Source of the DNA: Aminipila sp963524205
GTDB lineage: Bacteria > Bacillota > Clostridia > Peptostreptococcales > Anaerovoracaceae
NCBI GenBank assembly: GCA_963524205.1
Contig: CAURED010000003.1
Coordinates: 62,001-126,000 of the forward strand
Length of the DNA stretch: 64,000 bases
Direction: 5' to 3'
The notes beneath the pieces are model-generated. The model was not told the origin of the DNA. It saw nothing but the letters and a program-made list of their open reading frames with translations, and made no database searches. Both the position numbers and the translations under genes were made by a program. This document shows, piece after piece, positions 8,206 to 16,593 of the stretch (position 1 is the first letter of the stretch; every line of letters starts with the position of its first letter).

Positions 8206-9503
8206 TCATAGATGGCTTGAATTGCTCGGTTGAAGTCTTTTGTCTCTACTCCAACTATAATGTTCATTTCGCTGGAACCCTGATCAATCATCCTTATGTT
8301 TACGCCGGCTTCTGCAAGTGCTGTAAATAAGGTTGCAGACACACCAAGTCTTTTGGACATTCCTGCACCAACTGTTGCAATAAGTGACATATCATCAAAA
8401 ATATCAATACTGCACGGATCAAGTTTCCTATTTATTTCTTCAATTATGTCATCTAGTTTTCCATCAATACTCTTATCTGAGACTACAACAGAAACGGTAT
8501 CAATTCCACTTGGCATATGTTCAATAGCAATATCATAATCCTCTAAGATGCTGCTCAGGCGCCTTATAAAGCCGCTTTCCTGACTAAGTCCATTCTTATA
8601 AATAGCAATTACAGAAAAGTCCTTACTTCCCGCAATTCCAGTTATAATCCTATCCTTCTGAACTTCCACATCAGAATCAATCATTGTTCCCGGATCTGAT
8701 GGAATATTTGTATTTCTAATGTTTATAGGAATACCTGCAATTCTGGCAGGATAAATTGCATCTTCATGCAATACCGATGCTCCCATATAAGAAAGTTCTC
8801 TAAGTTCTTTATAGGATATTTTACTGATAGGCTGCGGATTTTTCACAACTCTTGGATCCGCCATAAGGAATCCTGATACATCAGTCCAGTTTTCATAAAC
8901 TTCAGCCCCCACAGCTCTGGCCACAATAGCACCTGTAATATCAGAACCACCTCTGGAAAAAGTTTTAATTTTACCATTTGGGTATGTGCCATAAAATCCA
9001 GGTATAACAGCTCTTCCATGTTGCTTTAAAGCCTCACCTAAAACTTTATTAGTTTCCTCAGCAAGGAACTTACCTTTTTCATCAAATAGTATTAACCCCG
9101 CAGCATCTACAAAATCATAGCCTAGCATCGCCGCTGTCATCATCGCATTTAAATATTCGCCCCTACTGGCTATATAATCAGAAGAAGCACCTTCTTGAAG
9201 ATTCCTTTTGATTTCATCAAATTCTTTTAACAGGTCCACCTCTACTCCAAGATTAATTTCCATAGCCATGTATCTGTCACAAATAACCTGAAATACCTGT
9301 TCGTAAGGTAAATTATGTTCTATATGAGTTTTACATAAATATAAAAGATCCGTAATCTTGTTGTCCTGATCATATCTCTTTCCAGGAGCAGATACTACGA
9401 CATATCTTCTGTCATTATCTGCTTCTATTATTTCTTTTGTCTTTGTAAGCTGTATCGCATCGGCTACAGATGAGCCGCCAAACTTCGCAACTTTGATTCC
9501 CAC
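8184..9503 (-). CDS. lysC: aspartate kinase
   Basis: Phosphorylates aspartate, the entry to lysine, threonine and methionine synthesis. The 439 residues have the N-terminal kinase motif KFGGSSVADA (6-15), then FSRGGSDITGAIVARA (about 182-197) and WTDVSGFLMADPR, and two C-terminal ACT domains (about 300-435) for feedback control. The final AFVTPL and the stop are encoded by the repeat element at 8156-8205, so the natural C terminus has been replaced. No lysine riboswitch is visible in the 250-base leader, although lysine degradation is a main pathway here. GGAGG ribosome binding site before ATG. Confidence 0.95.
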   Translation of the reverse strand: MGIKVAKFGGSSVADAIQLTKTKEIIEADNDRRYVVVSAPGKRYDQDNKITDLLYLCKTHIEHNLPYEQVFQVICDRYMAMEINLGVEVDLLKEFDEIKRNLQEGASSDYIASRGEYLNAMMTAAMLGYDFVDAAGLILFDEKGKFLAEETNKVLGEALKQHGRAVIPGFYGTYPNGKIKTFSRGGSDITGAIVARAVGAEVYENWTDVSGFLMADPRVVKNPQPISKISYKELRELSYMGASVLHEDAIYPARIAGIPINIRNTNIPSDPGTMIDSDVEVQKDRIITGIAGSKDFSVIAIYKNGLSQESGFIRRLSSILEDYDIAIEHMPSGIDTVSVVVSDKSIDGKLDDIIEEINRKLDPCSIDIFDDMSLIATVGAGMSKRLGVSATLFTALAEAGVNIRMIDQGSSEMNIIVGVETKDFNRAIQAIYDAFVTPL

Positions 9504-9680
9504 TGGAAATCCCTCCTCGCATATATAATTACATTGTTAGTTATATATAATATTCATTATTTTCTATCCTGCTAAAACTGGCGAAACTCATTTTTATTAT
9601 TTTAGCGTATAATTAATTATTATACGTGGTTTTTTTGTGAAATGCAACAATTTTTGTTTCTTTTTTGTGCTTAAACAACA

Positions 9681-9714
9681 AAAGCCATCCCCGCCATTTG
9701 GCAGGGACAGCTTT
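9681..9714 (-). terminator. intrinsic terminator after metK
   Basis: On the minus strand AAAGC-CCCTGCC and GGCGGGG-GGCTTTT pair around AAAT, followed by TTTTGTTG. It closes the metK transcript before lysC. Confidence 0.85.
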
Positions 9715-9753
9715 ACTTTGCATAATCATTTTTACTGTAAATTATTTTTTATT

Positions 9754-10938
9754 TTATAGACCTGCATCCTGCTTTAAAGCATCTGCTTTATCTGTCTTTT
9801 CCCAAGGTACCTCAATATCAGTTCTTCCGAAATGCCCATAGGCAGCAACCTGTCTGTAGATAGGCCTTCTTAAATCTAAATCTCTGATAATTGCAGCTGG
9901 TCTTAAGTCAAAGTGCTTGTCTACAAGTTCTGAGATTGTTTCATCAGAAATTTTACCAGTTCCATAAGTATCAACAAGAACAGATACTGGCTTTGCGACA
10001 CCAATTGCATAAGCTAATTCAATTTCACACTTATCTGCAATTCCTGATGCTACGATATTTTTAGCAACGTATCTTGCTGCATACGTAGCTGAACGGTCAA
10101 CCTTTGTAGGGTCTTTACCACTGAATGCACCACCGCCATGTCTAGCGTATCCACCATATGTGTCAACAATAATCTTTCTACCTGTTAAACCTGAGTCACC
10201 GTGTGGTCCTCCGATTACAAATCTGCCTGTAGGATTTGTATAATATTTTGTTTCATCATCCAAAAGTTCAGCTGGAATAATTGGCTTAATAACCTTTTCG
10301 ATAAGGTCTTTTCTAATTTGTTCCTGAGTAGCCTCTGGATCGTGCTGAGTTGAAATAAGAACAGTGTCAATCCTCTTTACCTTATCCCCATCATACTCAA
10401 CAGTTACTTGTGTTTTTCCATCAGGTCTTAAATACTTGATTGTTCCATCTTTTCTTACCTTTGTAAGCTGTAATGCAAGCTTGTGAGCCAGTGAAATAGG
10501 CATAGGCATTAATTCAGGTGTTTCATTACAAGCAAAACCAAACATAATACCTTGGTCTCCAGCACCCGTTTCTTCAATCTGGTCATTCAATGAGCCTTCT
10601 TTGTATTCTAATGCTTTATCAACACCCATAGCAATGTCTGTTGACTGTTCATCAATAGCAGTTAGAATAGCACAAGTATTTCCATCAAAACCATACTCAC
10701 CCTTATCGTATCCGATATCACAAATTACTCCTCTTACAATCTTAGGAATATCAATATAACAATTAGTAGTAATTTCACCCATTACCATTGCATAACCTGT
10801 TGTTGTTGTTGTTTCTGCTGCAACACGTCCATAAGGATCCTGCGCATAGATAGCATCTAAAATTGCATCTGATATCTGATCACAGATTTTGTCAGGATGC
10901 CCTTCTGTTACTGATTCTGAAGTAAACAATTTCTTCAT
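9754..10938 (-). CDS. metK: S-adenosylmethionine synthetase
   Basis: Makes SAM from methionine and ATP. The 394 residues carry the family signatures: SVTEGHPDKICDQISDA near the N terminus, GAGDQGIMFG (about 125-134) and GGGAFSGKDPTKVDRS (about 267-282). SAM is also the radical source of lysine 2,3-aminomutase encoded later in the window. The gene is controlled by the SAM riboswitch in its leader and has its own promoter and terminator. AAGGAAG ribosome binding site before ATG. Confidence 0.98.
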   Translation of the reverse strand: MKKLFTSESVTEGHPDKICDQISDAILDAIYAQDPYGRVAAETTTTTGYAMVMGEITTNCYIDIPKIVRGVICDIGYDKGEYGFDGNTCAILTAIDEQSTDIAMGVDKALEYKEGSLNDQIEETGAGDQGIMFGFACNETPELMPMPISLAHKLALQLTKVRKDGTIKYLRPDGKTQVTVEYDGDKVKRIDTVLISTQHDPEATQEQIRKDLIEKVIKPIIPAELLDDETKYYTNPTGRFVIGGPHGDSGLTGRKIIVDTYGGYARHGGGAFSGKDPTKVDRSATYAARYVAKNIVASGIADKCEIELAYAIGVAKPVSVLVDTYGTGKISDETISELVDKHFDLRPAAIIRDLDLRRPIYRQVAAYGHFGRTDIEVPWEKTDKADALKQDAGL

Positions 10939-11021
10939 AATAATACTTCCTTTCTTCCTTACAATTAACTTAATTTGATTTAAAAATCAAATTTTTATTC
11001 AAAAACTAAAATAACCTCTTA

Positions 11022-11181
11022 AAAAAGAGGTCAGATTTTTCATATTGGACAATCTTTCCTCATCTTCCAGAATACCACTTCTGTAGGATTTAGCACCTTT
11101 TATATTTGTTTTGCAAATGCATCTGAAATACACAGGTTGCTGGGCATCTTAGGGCCTATTCCCTCCGCCGCTCTTGATAAG
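11022..11181 (-). ncRNA. SAM-I (S-box) riboswitch controlling metK
   Basis: The minus strand shows the S-box consensus in order: CTTATCAAGAG-CGGCGGAGGGA, then GCCCAGCAACC, GGTGCTAAATCC and GGAAGATGAGG. The closing helix P1 pairs CTTATC with GATGAG (about 11064-11059). A terminator follows in which GAGG-AGATT pairs with AATCT-CCTC before TTTTTT (about 11061-11022). A second alternative hairpin, GACCTC/GAGGTT, overlaps it. High SAM is expected to shut metK off by termination. Confidence 0.95.
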
Positions 11182-11243
11182 GGGTTATTTAAGAAATTAG
11201 AAGTCACTTGTACTTTTAATCTCAATTGTAGTTTTCTTATTAT

Positions 11244-11271
11244 ATTATATCTATAAATAGCATATTGTCAA
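11244..11271 (-). promoter_or_regulatory. sigma-A promoter of metK
   Basis: Minus-strand TTGACA (11271-11266) and TATAAT (11249-11244) with a 16-base spacer precede the S-box. The -35 box overlaps the -35 box of the divergent promoter on the other strand. Confidence 0.7.
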
Positions 11272-11294
11272 TATATAACCTTTTGGGTTATACT
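11265..11294 (+). promoter_or_regulatory. promoter and possible operator of the 11330 gene
   Basis: TTGTCA (11265-11270) and TATACT (11289-11294) with an 18-base spacer. The spacer and -10 box contain the perfect inverted repeat ATAACC-TTTTG-GGTTAT (11276-11292), placed where a repressor would block RNA polymerase. The -35 hexamer is shared, on the opposite strand, with the metK promoter. Confidence 0.6.
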
Positions 11295-11329
11295 AGCTTT
11301 ATTATAATTAAAGAAAAGGGTAGATAATA

Positions 11330-12505
11330 TTGGATAGAAAATTTAAAGTGATAAGAGGTGGGCTTGATTCTCCTCTGGACAGCAATAAGCAGTTTATTAG
11401 TGCTTACATTACAGATACAAGACTTATGGGCGTTACAGGTCTTTATATACATTGGGGTATCGAAGCAGAAGATTTAAGTTCAGATTTCCATCAATTTTTC
11501 TATTTCGATGCAGAAGAATACGGATTTGAGACTTATAAAAGCATTATAGGAAATGACATCGAAGAAATAACTGTAATTGAAAGTGCCCTTTTAGGTGGAC
11601 TAGGCGGGCAGAAAGTTAAAATTACTGAAAAAGAAGCTTGTTATTTAGTGCAGGAATATGCAAAAGCCAATGTAGATTTATCCTTGCCATTACCAAAAGG
11701 AAAAGAAGAATATCATTTTATTCTAGAAAAAGATATAAATCTTTCAATTAAAGACAAACACGAACTAATGAAGAAAATGTGTGATCCAATTCATTCAGAA
11801 TTTCAGGTAATTAACTACTTTTTAATGCGATGCTTCGGTCGTGATTATTATGCTGCAAAATACCTGACTAATGGCAAGACTCCTGTTGAAGTATATTCTG
11901 ATTATCCCATTTCCACATTATGTAAAAATACCATTGATGTAAGTGATGAAGAAAGTAACTCTTATCTGTGCGAATCTCTGGTTGAAAGTAATGGTAAATA
12001 TCATATAGTCATCTCGGAAATTAGTATAGATCAATTACTTGTATCAAGTTTTAAAAGACGTTCTGACTTTAAAGTTAGTGCTGCAGAAGCAGCCATGATG
12101 CTTTCAAGGCCAGAATTTATTACTGTATATGACCTACAGACAGATAATGATGAATATATTGACAACAGTCTGGCTGAAATTACTACAAATGCCATGATGA
12201 CAATTCATGAAAACGGCAGACTTTTTTTAGCTTTTAATAAGAACAATTCACATGTTGATAAACAGGTATTTAGGTTAAACGAAGATGTATACGGAATGTT
12301 TTATATCTCTGACTTTGGTCAGATGATTATAGCCAGTTATAACGTTAAAGGAATTTTAGCACTGGAAATGGATTTAAGGAAGAGTCCCTTAAAAGAATAT
12401 ATGGATATGACTGCTAAATACGAATTTAAAGAACCTATACTTTATGAATTTATACAAAGTGATTTTGATGATTTTGAAGATTTCCTGGAATTTATAAGGG
12501 AATAG
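11330..12505 (+). CDS. hypothetical protein, DUF4026-like guess
   Basis: A 391-residue soluble, acidic protein with no signal peptide or membrane segment. It starts at TTG (11330) with AAAAGGG about 9 bases upstream; no ATG fits better. The sequence has no catalytic motif that I recognise. The C terminus is strongly acidic and aromatic (DFDDFEDFLEFIRE). A link to the DUF4026 group is only a weak impression. It has its own promoter with an inverted repeat, a terminator shared with the convergent serine hydrolase, and no operon partner. Confidence 0.75.
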   Translation: MDRKFKVIRGGLDSPLDSNKQFISAYITDTRLMGVTGLYIHWGIEAEDLSSDFHQFFYFDAEEYGFETYKSIIGNDIEEITVIESALLGGLGGQKVKITEKEACYLVQEYAKANVDLSLPLPKGKEEYHFILEKDINLSIKDKHELMKKMCDPIHSEFQVINYFLMRCFGRDYYAAKYLTNGKTPVEVYSDYPISTLCKNTIDVSDEESNSYLCESLVESNGKYHIVISEISIDQLLVSSFKRRSDFKVSAAEAAMMLSRPEFITVYDLQTDNDEYIDNSLAEITTNAMMTIHENGRLFLAFNKNNSHVDKQVFRLNEDVYGMFYISDFGQMIIASYNVKGILALEMDLRKSPLKEYMDMTAKYEFKEPILYEFIQSDFDDFEDFLEFIRE

Positions 12506-12520
12506 CATAGCGTAAAAGTA

Positions 12521-12550
12521 TTGATGACCTCGGTTTATGCCGAGGTCATT
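12521..12550. terminator. bidirectional terminator between convergent genes
   Basis: ATGACCTCGG and CCGAGGTCAT pair around TTTATG. It ends the 11330 gene on the plus strand. The stop codon of the serine hydrolase gene lies within the same hairpin (TCG GCA TAA). Confidence 0.75.
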
Positions 12551-13608
12551 ATATTTAATATTTCTTTACTTATACCTTTTACAGGAGCTTTGCTAATATT
12601 TGATTCAACAGCAATATGCAGATCTAATTTTGGGCAGATCCAGAAACTTGCACGAAATCCATCGTCATTACCCTCATGCCCATATAATGTGTATCCATTC
12701 TGTTCTCTTATAAACCAGCTTAACCCAATATGTTCCCCATTATTGGGAACTCGTGCTTGGGGTCTCCAAACCTCTATATAGCTTTCTTCTTTTAATATAC
12801 GCTTTTCTATGTTCGCCCTTGCCCACTTTTCCAGATCCGTCAAGTTAGTTGTAATGGTAGAACTTGGTCCATGTGCTCTATTATAGGGATATTGTCTTTC
12901 GAGTATAATATGTTTGTCTTGATTTTTAGTATGCGGCATTGCCATATTAAATTTTTCCAAATCATCTAAATTTAAGCTTCCTGCAGCACGTTCAAAGGTT
13001 AACAAAGTAGTATTTGTCATTTGTAATGGTTTTAGAATATTTTCTGATACAAACTCTTCAAAACTAACACCAGCAATTTCCGCAATAATAGTTCCTAAAA
13101 TTTCATACCCTATATTACTATATTTAAAATTACGTTCTAAGGGGCTCCAAAGCAGTTTGGACTTTACTACTTCATCACTTTGTACATACCTTTTTAATGC
13201 AGCTTCGTCAAATTCTGGCTTATTCCACCCATAGTCAGATACGTCCGTTAATCCGGCTGTATGTGTCAAAAGTTGTCGAATTGTTATTTCTTTATATCGT
13301 TTATCGTCGATTAACAGCCACGGTATAATTTTTACTATTGGCGAATCTAGCTCCAACAATCCTCTTTCATACAGTATCATAATCGAAGTACCTACAAATA
13401 GCTTTGTAACTGAAGCTACATGAAAAATATTGTCTGCCTGCAAAGGTTCTTTTGTAATAAAGTTTTTATAACCTGCTGCATTTTTATAATTTAACCCCCT
13501 GCATTCAAGTGGACTGTCTAATCCAACTGTAACCCCAATAGCAAGGCCCGCTAAATCATTATAAAAAAATGCTTCTTGTAAGTACTTATCCAGCTTTTTA
13601 GTTATCAT
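12535..13608 (-). CDS. serine hydrolase of the beta-lactamase (class C / PBP4*) family
   Basis: A 357-residue protein of the beta-lactamase superfamily. The SxxK nucleophile motif is SVTK (about 66-69), the YxN motif is YSN (about 163-165, in FKYSNIGYEILG), and the third motif appears as HEG in YGHEGNDDGFRA (about 315). No signal peptide is visible, so it is probably cytoplasmic and may be an esterase or peptidase rather than an antibiotic-degrading enzyme. It stands alone, divergent from the aldo/keto reductase gene. The gene end lies in a hairpin. Confidence 0.85.
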   Translation of the reverse strand: MITKKLDKYLQEAFFYNDLAGLAIGVTVGLDSPLECRGLNYKNAAGYKNFITKEPLQADNIFHVASVTKLFVGTSIMILYERGLLELDSPIVKIIPWLLIDDKRYKEITIRQLLTHTAGLTDVSDYGWNKPEFDEAALKRYVQSDEVVKSKLLWSPLERNFKYSNIGYEILGTIIAEIAGVSFEEFVSENILKPLQMTNTTLLTFERAAGSLNLDDLEKFNMAMPHTKNQDKHIILERQYPYNRAHGPSSTITTNLTDLEKWARANIEKRILKEESYIEVWRPQARVPNNGEHIGLSWFIREQNGYTLYGHEGNDDGFRASFWICPKLDLHIAVESNISKAPVKGISKEILNIMTSA

Positions 13609-13719
13609 TTTATATCTCCTCTAAAAAATTACAAACTCCATTAAAAATATTATACTTAAATTATAAGCTATATGATAAAATAATCTATATTATAATGTTA
13701 ATAATAGGAGGATTTCCAC

Positions 13720-14847
13720 ATGCAATATAGAACTTTTAATAGAACCAATGAACCTGTATCACTTTTAGGCTTCGGAACTATGCGTCTGCCACGCTTGAAA
13801 AATGGTAATATAGATGAAGTGGAAGCAATAAAAATGATACGAACCGCTATCGACAATGGTATAAACTATGTAGATACTGCCTATATGTATCATGATGGTC
13901 AAAGTGAAGTTGTAACAGGTAAAGCATTGAAAGATGGCTATAGGGAAAAAGTGCTCTTAGCTGATAAAATGCCTGCATGGTTTGCAAAAGAAGAAGCTGA
14001 TATTGAAAAGATTTTTAATGAACAGCTACACCGCCTTGAGGATCAGGTTATCGATATGTATCTTGTTCATAATATTGACAAAGATATATGGAAGAAAGTT
14101 AAAGAATATAATGTTTTAGCCTTTTTAGAAAAGAAGCGTGAAGAAGGGAAAATCAAGCATATTGGTTTTTCATTTCATGATGATTTTGATTTTTTTAAGG
14201 AAATCGTAGATGCATATCCATGGGAGTTCTGCCAGATTCAATTGAATTATATGGACAAAGATTTTCAGGCCGGCATTAAAGGGTTGGATTATGCTGCTTC
14301 AAAAGGATTACAGATAATCATTATGGAACCTCTAAAGGGCGGAAAGTTAACCGATATTCTTCCTCAATCGGTGGAAAAATATTGGACTGAAGCTGATATT
14401 AAAAGATCACCCGCAGGATGGGCACTCAGATGGGTAGCAGATTTTCCGGAGGTTCTTACAATTCTAAGTGGAATGAGTACAATGGATCAACTGGAAGAAA
14501 ATATTGAAATATTATCTGATGCGTTACCCCATAGTCTGTCACAAAAAGATCATCAAATTATTAACAAAGTTTCCACAGAATATAACAAACTTATAAAATA
14601 TTCCTGTACCGGATGCAGATATTGCATGCCATGTCCTAAAAAGATTGAAATTCCTGCAGTTATAAACTTTTATAACGAATGGTTCCTATATAATGGTAAT
14701 GATAAAATTAAAGCTGATTTTAAGACTTGGATTCCTCCTAAACGGCGTCCATCAGCATGTATTTCTTGTAATGCCTGTCAGAGCCATTGTCCCCAATCCC
14801 TTCCAGTTTCAACCATTATGGGCAAAGCTTCCGAAATTTTCGAATAA
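13720..14847 (+). CDS. aldo/keto reductase with C-terminal 4Fe-4S domain
   Basis: A 375-residue oxidoreductase. Residues 1-280 form the AKR barrel, with GFGTMRLPRL, YVDTAYMYHDG (catalytic Asp and Tyr, about 47-57) and the DMYLVHNID strand. The C-terminal ~90 residues hold two ferredoxin-like clusters: CTGCRYCMPCP (about 290-300) and CISCNACQSHCPQ (about 347-359). This fused arrangement is common in anaerobes and suggests ferredoxin-linked rather than simple NADPH-linked reduction. AGGAGG lies 8 bases before ATG. Substrate unknown. Confidence 0.92.
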   Translation: MQYRTFNRTNEPVSLLGFGTMRLPRLKNGNIDEVEAIKMIRTAIDNGINYVDTAYMYHDGQSEVVTGKALKDGYREKVLLADKMPAWFAKEEADIEKIFNEQLHRLEDQVIDMYLVHNIDKDIWKKVKEYNVLAFLEKKREEGKIKHIGFSFHDDFDFFKEIVDAYPWEFCQIQLNYMDKDFQAGIKGLDYAASKGLQIIIMEPLKGGKLTDILPQSVEKYWTEADIKRSPAGWALRWVADFPEVLTILSGMSTMDQLEENIEILSDALPHSLSQKDHQIINKVSTEYNKLIKYSCTGCRYCMPCPKKIEIPAVINFYNEWFLYNGNDKIKADFKTWIPPKRRPSACISCNACQSHCPQSLPVSTIMGKASEIFE

Positions 14848-14868
14848 TTTTAATATTTACTTAATTGT

Positions 14869-14896
14869 TATAAGGGTCCTGTTCCGGACCCTGTTT
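14869..14896 (+). terminator. terminator after the aldo/keto reductase gene
   Basis: AGGGTCC and GGACCCT pair around TGTTCC and are followed by GTTTTTG. Confidence 0.85.
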
Positions 14897-14948
14897 TTGT
14901 GCACAAAACCAATTGATGTAGAATAGTCTGTAAATACTGATATTTTTG

Positions 14949-15042
14949 TGTCAAAATATGTTGACATATGTCTGAATAATGAATAAAATAAGAGCGTTGC
15001 GGTATATTCGTGACAATGCGATTTTTTATTTTTTTTAGGAGG
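14949..15042 (+). promoter_or_regulatory. promoter, operator-like repeat and leader hairpin of the NhaC gene
   Basis: TTGACA (14961-14966) and TAAAAT (14984-14989) are 17 bases apart. The -35 box is one arm of the perfect inverted repeat TGTCAA-N6-TTGACA (14949-14966), a possible operator. In the short leader GCGTTG pairs with CAATGC (about 14993-15021) and is followed by a T-run before the AGGAGGAG ribosome binding site, so attenuation is possible. Confidence 0.6.
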
Positions 15043-15049
15043 AGTTATT

Positions 15050-16495
15050 ATGAAAAACTTAAAGGCGGCTTTTAAGTTCGTCCCAATCTTTGTAATGGCA
15101 GCTTTGATGATTAGTGGTGTAGATGCACTAACCGCTGCACCAGCTGCTGCATTTACTGCTATTGCTGTTGCAATGCTGACAGAAAAGTTAAAGTTCAATG
15201 ATTGCCTGGATGCTGCTATGACAAGTGTAAGCAAAATTCTTATCGCACTATTTATTCTTATGTTCGCTTACGCTATGGCAAGTGCATTTATGTCAACAGG
15301 TGTTGGTGCTTCTATCGTAAACCTTGCTCTAGGTCTTGGTGTTACAGGTAAGACTGTAGCAGTTGTAGGCTTAGCAGTAACAGCGGTTCTATCCGTTGCA
15401 ACAGGAACTTCATGGGGAACGTTCGCTGCTTGCGCACCAATTTTCTTATGGTTAAACCACCTAGTAGACGGTAACTTATTACTAACTACTGCTGCTATCG
15501 CTGGTGGCGCTTGTTTCGGTGACAACATCGGTCTTATTTCAGATACTACAGTTGTAAGCTCAGGTATTCAGGGCGTTGAAGTTATTGACAGAATCAGACA
15601 TCAGGGTGTTTGGTCAGTACTTTGCCTATTAACTACTGGTATTATTTTCTTCCTTTGCGGATTAGGACTTCCTGGCGTAACAACAAATGGTGCTGATGCT
15701 ATCGCTGCTATCCCACCAAATGTATTTGATGTTCTTGCTGAGCAAAAGCCTGCAGCTGTTGACTTATTACATCAAATTGAAGCAGGTGTTCCTGTCTATA
15801 TGATTATTCCACTAATTCTGGTAATTGTACTAGCTATTATGGGTATGTCAACTTTTATCTGCCTAGGCGCTGGTATCGTTTCAGCTTACATCTTAGGTTC
15901 AATTGCTGGAACAGTTACTTCATTTGCTGCATACGTTCAATTAATGCAGGACGGCTTTGCTGAAGCTGGTTCATGGGTAATTGTTATGATGATGTGGGTT
16001 GCTGCATTCGGTGGTGTCATGGGTCGAATTGATGCCTTTGCACCTTTATCCGCTTTTGTACTTATGATTTCAAGAAAAGTAAGACATTTAATGACTTGCA
16101 ATGCTATTCTTTCATTATTTGGTAATGCCGCTCTTGCTGATGAAATGGCTCAGATTGTAACAGTTGGACCTATCATCAAAGATTTAGTAGAAAAGAATGT
16201 TGAAGGTGACGAAAAGTCAATGTACACATTAAAGCTAAGAAATGCTACATTCGGTGATGCTCTTGGCGTATTTGGTTCACAGCTAATTCCATGGCACGTA
16301 TACATTGGTTTCTATGTTGGTATTGCTACTGCTGTATATCCACTACACCAGTTCGTTGCTACTGATATTATCAAATACAACTTTATGGCAATGACTGCTG
16401 TAGGTTCAATTATTGTACTAACATTCACTGGTCTTGATAGATTCATTCCACTGTTCAAGCTTCCATCAGAACCAGATGTTAGACTAAAAAAGTAA
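15050..16495 (+). CDS. NhaC-family Na+/H+ antiporter or related carrier
   Basis: A 481-residue membrane protein with about 11-12 hydrophobic segments. The NhaC-like core is ATGTSWGTFAACAPIFLW (about 118-135) and GACFGDNIGLISDTTVVSS (about 153-171). NhaC relatives exchange Na+ for H+, or Na+/H+ for small organic acids or amino acids; the substrate cannot be fixed here. Codon use is strongly biased (many GGT, GCT, CTT, GTA, ATC), more than in its neighbours and like the lysine-pathway genes, which suggests high expression. It has a near-consensus promoter and its own terminator. It differs from the second NhaC-type gene at 20540-21970. Confidence 0.88.
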   Translation: MKNLKAAFKFVPIFVMAALMISGVDALTAAPAAAFTAIAVAMLTEKLKFNDCLDAAMTSVSKILIALFILMFAYAMASAFMSTGVGASIVNLALGLGVTGKTVAVVGLAVTAVLSVATGTSWGTFAACAPIFLWLNHLVDGNLLLTTAAIAGGACFGDNIGLISDTTVVSSGIQGVEVIDRIRHQGVWSVLCLLTTGIIFFLCGLGLPGVTTNGADAIAAIPPNVFDVLAEQKPAAVDLLHQIEAGVPVYMIIPLILVIVLAIMGMSTFICLGAGIVSAYILGSIAGTVTSFAAYVQLMQDGFAEAGSWVIVMMMWVAAFGGVMGRIDAFAPLSAFVLMISRKVRHLMTCNAILSLFGNAALADEMAQIVTVGPIIKDLVEKNVEGDEKSMYTLKLRNATFGDALGVFGSQLIPWHVYIGFYVGIATAVYPLHQFVATDIIKYNFMAMTAVGSIIVLTFTGLDRFIPLFKLPSEPDVRLKK

Positions 16496-16542
16496 ACATT
16501 TATAACTTTATTTATAAATCGCATAAATTACGTTAAATAACA

Positions 16543-16577
16543 TAAAAAAAAAGTCTCTGGATTACCAGAGACTTTTT
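16543..16577. terminator. bidirectional terminator
   Basis: AAAAAGTCTCTGG and CCAGAGACTTTTT pair around ATTA, with A- and T-runs on both sides. It serves the NhaC gene (plus) and the regulator gene ending at 16594 (minus). Confidence 0.9.
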
Positions 16578-16593
16578 AATTATATGAAAGTCA

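Noticed and set aside
8027..8209. 60-residue minus-strand open frame with repeated peptide FSGNVTTDS
   Set aside because: It runs through the terminator and both structured repeats; the peptide repeat simply reflects the DNA repeat.
9504..9680. lysine riboswitch before lysC
   Set aside because: The leader is too short and AT-rich and lacks the conserved L-box segments.
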